64,000 nucleotides of DNA, from NCBI GenBank assembly GCA_001600455.1, contig BCKC01000008.1:62001-126000 (forward strand), given 5' to 3'. Position 1 is the stretch's first letter, and every line of letters begins with the position of its first letter. A model generated the notes under the pieces. The model was not told the DNA's origin. It did no database searches and saw nothing but the letters and a program-made list of their open reading frames with translations. This document shows, piece by piece, positions 60,013 to 64,000 of the stretch. The translations under genes and the position numbers were made by a program. Source of the stretch: Endocalyx cinctus. Lineage: Eukaryota > Ascomycota > Sordariomycetes > Amphisphaeriales > Apiosporaceae.

Positions 60013-61594
60013 CTAATCATCAAGGACGCTACGGAATCTTGTTTTCAAATCCCTCATGAAGGTCTCTACGTTGTCCTTCAAGAACTGTTCTATATAGCCC
60101 GGAAGCATGAGGTCCAACCTGTCCTTGAACCAATACTCCATGTTGTCTTCCATGGTACCTTGCCAGGTCTCCATTTCCTGGCGAGTTTCCGATAGCTGCT
60201 CCGCTAGAGTCTCACAATTCTGCGCTAGTTCATCGACATGTACACCTATAGATTCGAAAGCCTCTTCTACTCCTTCCTGACGAGCCTCGATCTTGTCGTG
60301 AGATTCCTCCAGGTCTCCACCCCGACTCCGGAGCATGCTGAATTCTGCCTTGAGTTGTTCGATCTGGTCCTGTTGTTTCTGGATCTCGAGTCCGAACAAT
60401 TCGATCCTACGCTTATACTTGGGTTCTCCCGACAACTCGGACTGTGACGAATTATCCACTGCCCTCCTCTTAGAAAGTCTGCGCTGGCTAATGCTCTCGC
60501 AATCACTGCTCAGATCGCGCTTACCGCGACGTCCTGGTCAACCGTAAGCATTTGCAGATGTGTGCGGCGATGGGCGGCGGGCATGCATACCTTTGACGTT
60601 ACCAAGTATTTCAAGGCGGTGTTCTTCCTTATCGCCCCCGTAGCCCGACGGGGTAGTCGCGGCGACGGTGGTAACTTCGGAATCCGACACGGTTGATTGT
60701 TGTGATGGCGGCAACGGGGAACCACGTTCCTCGATGGCGTCGTACTTTGGCGGGGAATCGTAGCTTGGGGGGCTAGCAGGAACGATCGTTCCGGGTATCA
60801 AACTTAGGATACGGTCTTGGTCTTCGACGCTGAAAAGTGTACCGCCTCTGCCATTATACATTGTTCGAAGATCTGTGGGAGCCGATAACTTTCTCCAAGC
60901 CTGGTAGAAGACTTGGTATAACGTGTTCGTGAAGGCATCGCGTGGCAGGTAGAGTGAGAAAGTTGAGGCAGACGCTAATGAGGTAACTAATGTCAAGGTA
61001 TGGCGCACCTCGGCGTCACAGTGATCGAAAGCGAATTCGGCGGGTACAATGAAATTTGGGCGACTGCGAAGTTGAAACTGAAGACGTGTGAAGGAGCGAT
61101 GTCCGCCTAGGTGACGCTTTATGATGTCGAAGGATGGAGGGCGGTCATCGCCGTTATCGTTACATGTGTTCTTCTTCAGCGAAGAGATCACGCTAGGTGG
61201 GTATTGCAAGTACACGGTCACATTTTCGGTAAGGGGAATGGCCAGCCTGAATAGAAGTGCGGCTGGTGGCGTGTATTTGGCGTGGAACGTAAAGGACCGT
61301 CCCAGATCGAGGCTGTTCGTGCCGTGTAGCCCATCTGGAACGTCGCAAACAGCGACGACTAAATGCGTGAACAGTGTCGTCTCGACTCTTAAGCCATCGG
61401 CGTTGACTGGCATGCCTCGGTTGTGTAAAAACCTATATCAAGAAGATAGTGATTAGTAATTAGTAGATACGTACCAGAGTAATAATGCACAGGATGGAAC
61501 ATTCGATGCCGTCGCAAGTTGCGAATGGCGGGTAGAATGCAGCCGGTTCAAGCGACGCGAAATCAATTCTAACGTGATCCGGCATGTATAACAT
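60013..61594 (-). CDS. Fungal protein of unknown function with C-terminal coiled coil
   Basis: Proposed minus-strand exons 61594-61491, 61432-60591 and 60533-60013 give 488 residues. The second intron (donor GTATGC; an alternative GTAACG lies 12 bases upstream; acceptor GACCAG) removes a TGA at 60538-60540 that otherwise splits the frame in two. The first intron (GTGCAT, branch TACTAAT, acceptor TATAG) is less sure. The N-terminal half has a globular look (NADGLRVETTLFTHLVVAVC, SFTRLQFQLRSRPNFIVPAE), then a Pro-rich linker PPSYDSPPKYDAIEE, then a basic patch (SKRRAVD) and a long coiled coil (QKQQDQIEQLKAEF through ETLAEQLSETRQEME). This layout matches a widespread fungal family I recall without a name or function. 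A nuclear location is possible given the basic patch. Confidence 0.7.
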
Positions 61595-62646
61595 CCAGTG
61601 CACTTGATACAAGAGAGGCTTGGTATTTGTAAGCTGTTAGGGTAGTAGGATGATTGGGGACGCGGGTGACTATGCTATGCGTGGCTGGAGGTCCAACGAC
61701 ACAAGACGAGTTCCGACGTGATCCCAATCCTACGCCAACAGCATTACAAAGCACTTGCACTCTGTTGAGCTACTAGAATGCCTAATGAAGAAGTGTGAAA
61801 TGATGGTGATCAAAGCAGAATAATGTGTGATGTGAGAGCAGAACATCGAGATTTCCGTCGGGTTGAGAGTAATGAAAACTAGTGGGATGTGTGAGAAAAA
61901 GACGAGGTAAAAGAGAAGTAAGCAAACTAGTCACTAGTTCCTAATTACGGGTGAATATCATTTGGAGATCACGTGATATGCGATTACTCATTACAAATTT
62001 TACACTAATGTGAGTGTGGATACGTGTTTCTCCACCTGTATCCTAATAGCAATATTCAACAAACCAATCTAATTCTCCAAACGAGGAATATCACAAGTAC
62101 GGTCCGTTTAATATACCATACATATAAAATATATTTACGCAGTTGTGATGATGCACTGTGATTGTTTTACTCAATCCCGCTTCCGGAAAACTGAAAATTT
62201 AATACTTCAAAAAGATTGATTGATGTTAGGTTCTAAAGAAACCCAGCAACCCAGTCCACGAAAAGAAACTAATTTAAGGCTAAATATTATACGGTATTTA
62301 CGCGTTAATTATTTCTCCTCTTTCAACCCAACGTTCGATGTCCAGCACTTCCAGCACTTCCACCACATCATCAATTAATAATGACTTAGTCTAATACTAA
62401 AGATAAAATATTTTATTATTTCAAAACCCCATTAAAAATAACTATTGACAAGAGAGTTTATCGAGCATTACCCGACCCAACATTAAAAACAAAATTTACA
62501 ACTTCAGGGACAGGTTAATTATGTTCCAATTCCTGGATTACGTCTACTGCCAATCCTCGGCAACTTTTTGGACCTTAAACTTAAAAAGCACATACTGTAT
62601 AAGCCTATTTATACATAAAATGATTACAAAACATCGGTTTTTCATA
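61595..62646. other. Intergenic region
   Basis: About 1.05 kb, AT-rich toward 62.1-62.6 kb. The minus-strand frame at 61569-61760 overlaps the proposed start of the coiled-coil gene in another frame and has no support. Nothing else recognised. Confidence 0.5.
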
Positions 62647-63957
62647 TCATGATTGGAAAATGGCACCGTCCTCTGGCAAGCTCAGATTAACCAAGTATTG
62701 TTCGATGGTATTTGCCGATTCTCCACCTTTGGCGTCGGGTTGCTCGTATACGGAGTGGCAGCTGACGTTCCTAGTTACGGACACCACTCTATCCCCGCCG
62801 ATTTCCGAACGGAGCTGGGCTGCCCACGAGCGAGGCGTGGCAGGGTCGTAAAGGGACTCCATCATCAAGATCTTGGGCAGCTTCTCCGTGCGCGGTATGT
62901 CGATGCGGTGGGGAGGGTTCCGCACCGTCGCCGGCCAGCCCGCGCAGAGCCACTGGAACCGGTATCCGGGCGAGGAGCCTCGCAGCAGGGGCGCGTGCGT
63001 CCGGGCAAGCAACTCCTTCAAGAACACGTCCTCGGCAGACGAGACGCCGTGTTCCCAGTCCTGGCACACGATGGCCAAATTCGACCAGACTACCGAGTTC
63101 GCGAAATCGGAGTACTGCTTCCTGGGCGCGAAGCCGTTTGGGTTGGCGAGGAATAGGGTCGCGTTACCTTGAGATACGGCCTCGTCCAGCGCTTGGGCTA
63201 GTGCGGGCCGGAAGGACTCGCCGTACAGAAAGTCCAGCAGACTCCATCGCAGGTCGTCGGGTGTCACGTCGGAGTACGGACACAGGGGGCTATCGCAAAG
63301 CAGGGGCTTATCTTCGGCGGTGGCGAGCAGATCTAGCCACGTCTGCTCCACCGTCTTGCCTTCGGCGTTGTGCGCCAACGGGCACGTTGTCGCGTTCTGC
63401 GCTTCGCACCACTTAATCCAGGTGTGGAGCACAGCTTCGCTTGACGTGACCGCTTCCGTAAAAATGGCTGTCTCCGACTGTGATAGAGACGCTACGCCGT
63501 CGAGCGCCATGGCTCTGATGTTGTAAGGGAACATCTCGGCGTACTGGGAACCGAGAATTGTCCCGTAGCTAGTACCGTAGTATGACCATGGTTCATCCCC
63601 GAGTAATATCCGCACATGCTCGTAGTCCCGAGCGATGCTGATGCTGTCCGTGTAGTCGATTATGGCGGGATTCTTGCTCATTGAAATGCAATTTTCGCGC
63701 ACCGCAAGATTATGTGCGACGAGGGCGTCAAATTCGGTCGGCGTAGACGGATACATTGGTCGACGCGTATTGTAGAGCTCGACGTCGCACTTCAGAGGGT
63801 CGCTGAGGCCGGAACCTCGCACGTCAATCCCGATTATATCAAATCGGTCGCGAAGATCGTCGCCGATATAGCGTTCTCCCTTTGCGAACTGAGATAATTG
63901 GCTGGTGCTTATCAGACCTGGACCGCCGGGCTGGTAAACAAGGTTACCGATGCGGTT
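62647..63957 (-). CDS. TAP-like alpha/beta hydrolase (tripeptidyl aminopeptidase-type, S33), 3' part
   Basis: The last exon of a minus-strand gene whose 5' exons lie beyond 64000. The acceptor is ATTATAG at 63958-63964, opening at NRIGNLVYQPGGPG, where GGPG is the oxyanion HGGP-like loop of the family. The exon holds 436 codons. DIIGIDVRGSG follows, then the nucleophile elbow YYGTSYGTILG, a lid region with several Cys (ATTCPLAHN, CDSPLCPYSD), SLYDPATP with the catalytic Asp, and NVSCHSVYEQ with the catalytic His, in the TAP C-terminal domain. Related fungal enzymes are secreted peptidases or esterases; a signal peptide would be in the missing exons. Family call strong, substrate unknown. Confidence 0.9.
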   Translation of the reverse strand, partial: NRIGNLVYQPGGPGLISTSQLSQFAKGERYIGDDLRDRFDIIGIDVRGSGLSDPLKCDVELYNTRRPMYPSTPTEFDALVAHNLAVRENCISMSKNPAIIDYTDSISIARDYEHVRILLGDEPWSYYGTSYGTILGSQYAEMFPYNIRAMALDGVASLSQSETAIFTEAVTSSEAVLHTWIKWCEAQNATTCPLAHNAEGKTVEQTWLDLLATAEDKPLLCDSPLCPYSDVTPDDLRWSLLDFLYGESFRPALAQALDEAVSQGNATLFLANPNGFAPRKQYSDFANSVVWSNLAIVCQDWEHGVSSAEDVFLKELLARTHAPLLRGSSPGYRFQWLCAGWPATVRNPPHRIDIPRTEKLPKILMMESLYDPATPRSWAAQLRSEIGGDRVVSVTRNVSCHSVYEQPDAKGGESANTIEQYLVNLSLPEDGAIFQS

Positions 63958-64000
63958 CTATAATTTATCAATTAATACTATGTTTTGGTTTCAAGGAGAG

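Overview
The window looks like nuclear DNA of a filamentous ascomycete (Pezizomycotina, most likely Sordariomycetes; Xylariales is a guess from gene style, not shown). The reasons are short introns of about 50-240 bases with GTAAGT-like donors, CTRAY-like branch sites and YAG acceptors, gene families typical of that group (Skt5, Nup53, Ivy1, Clr5-ankyrin proteins, Zn2Cys6 regulators, S53 sedolisins), and AT-rich repeat islands whose copies differ almost only by transitions, as repeat-induced point mutation (RIP) would leave them. Genes are read singly from both strands; there are no operons.

Left part (1-33 kb) is mostly conserved housekeeping: a chitin synthase regulator (3.5-6.4 kb), mitochondrial pyruvate carrier 2 (7.9-8.5), complex I subunit NDUFA2/B8 (9.1-9.7), two unrecognised minus-strand genes (10.8-16.7), a 4.5 kb AT-rich gene-free stretch with degenerate repeats (16.7-21.2), an Fmp46-like mitochondrial redox-fold protein (21.2-21.8), nucleoporin Nup53 (22.9-24.6), an Ivy1-like I-BAR protein (25.6-27.3), an acyl-protein thioesterase (28.4-29.6), a LigB/DODA-type extradiol dioxygenase (30.3-31.6) and an FBPase/SBPase-like sugar bisphosphatase (31.8-32.8).

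Right part (33-64 kb) is more accessory: an MFS drug/polyamine transporter (35.0-36.6), an unrecognised gene broken by one in-frame TAG (38.5-39.9), a secreted sedolisin peptidase (41.2-43.7), a Clr5-ankyrin gene broken by one in-frame TAA (44.1-48.0), a small orphan gene (49.7-50.1), a Zn2Cys6 regulator divergent from a Ure2-like glutathione transferase (51.3-54.2), a fucose-lectin-like propeller fused to a coiled coil and a Cys/Trp module (55.2-57.0), an AT-rich RIP-type repeat island (57-60), a coiled-coil gene of a fungal family I know only loosely (60.0-61.6) and the 3' part of a TAP-like alpha/beta hydrolase that runs off the right edge.

Exon structures were worked out by hand from splice sites, reading phase and family conservation; the phase arithmetic closes for every multi-exon model given. 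No tRNA, rRNA or CRISPR array was recognised. No clearly new biological system stands out. The most interesting items are the lectin/coiled-coil/Cys-module fusion, the divergent regulator-GST pair with a long inverted repeat between them, possible dual-start targeting of two neighbouring enzymes, and the broken genes in the accessory part.
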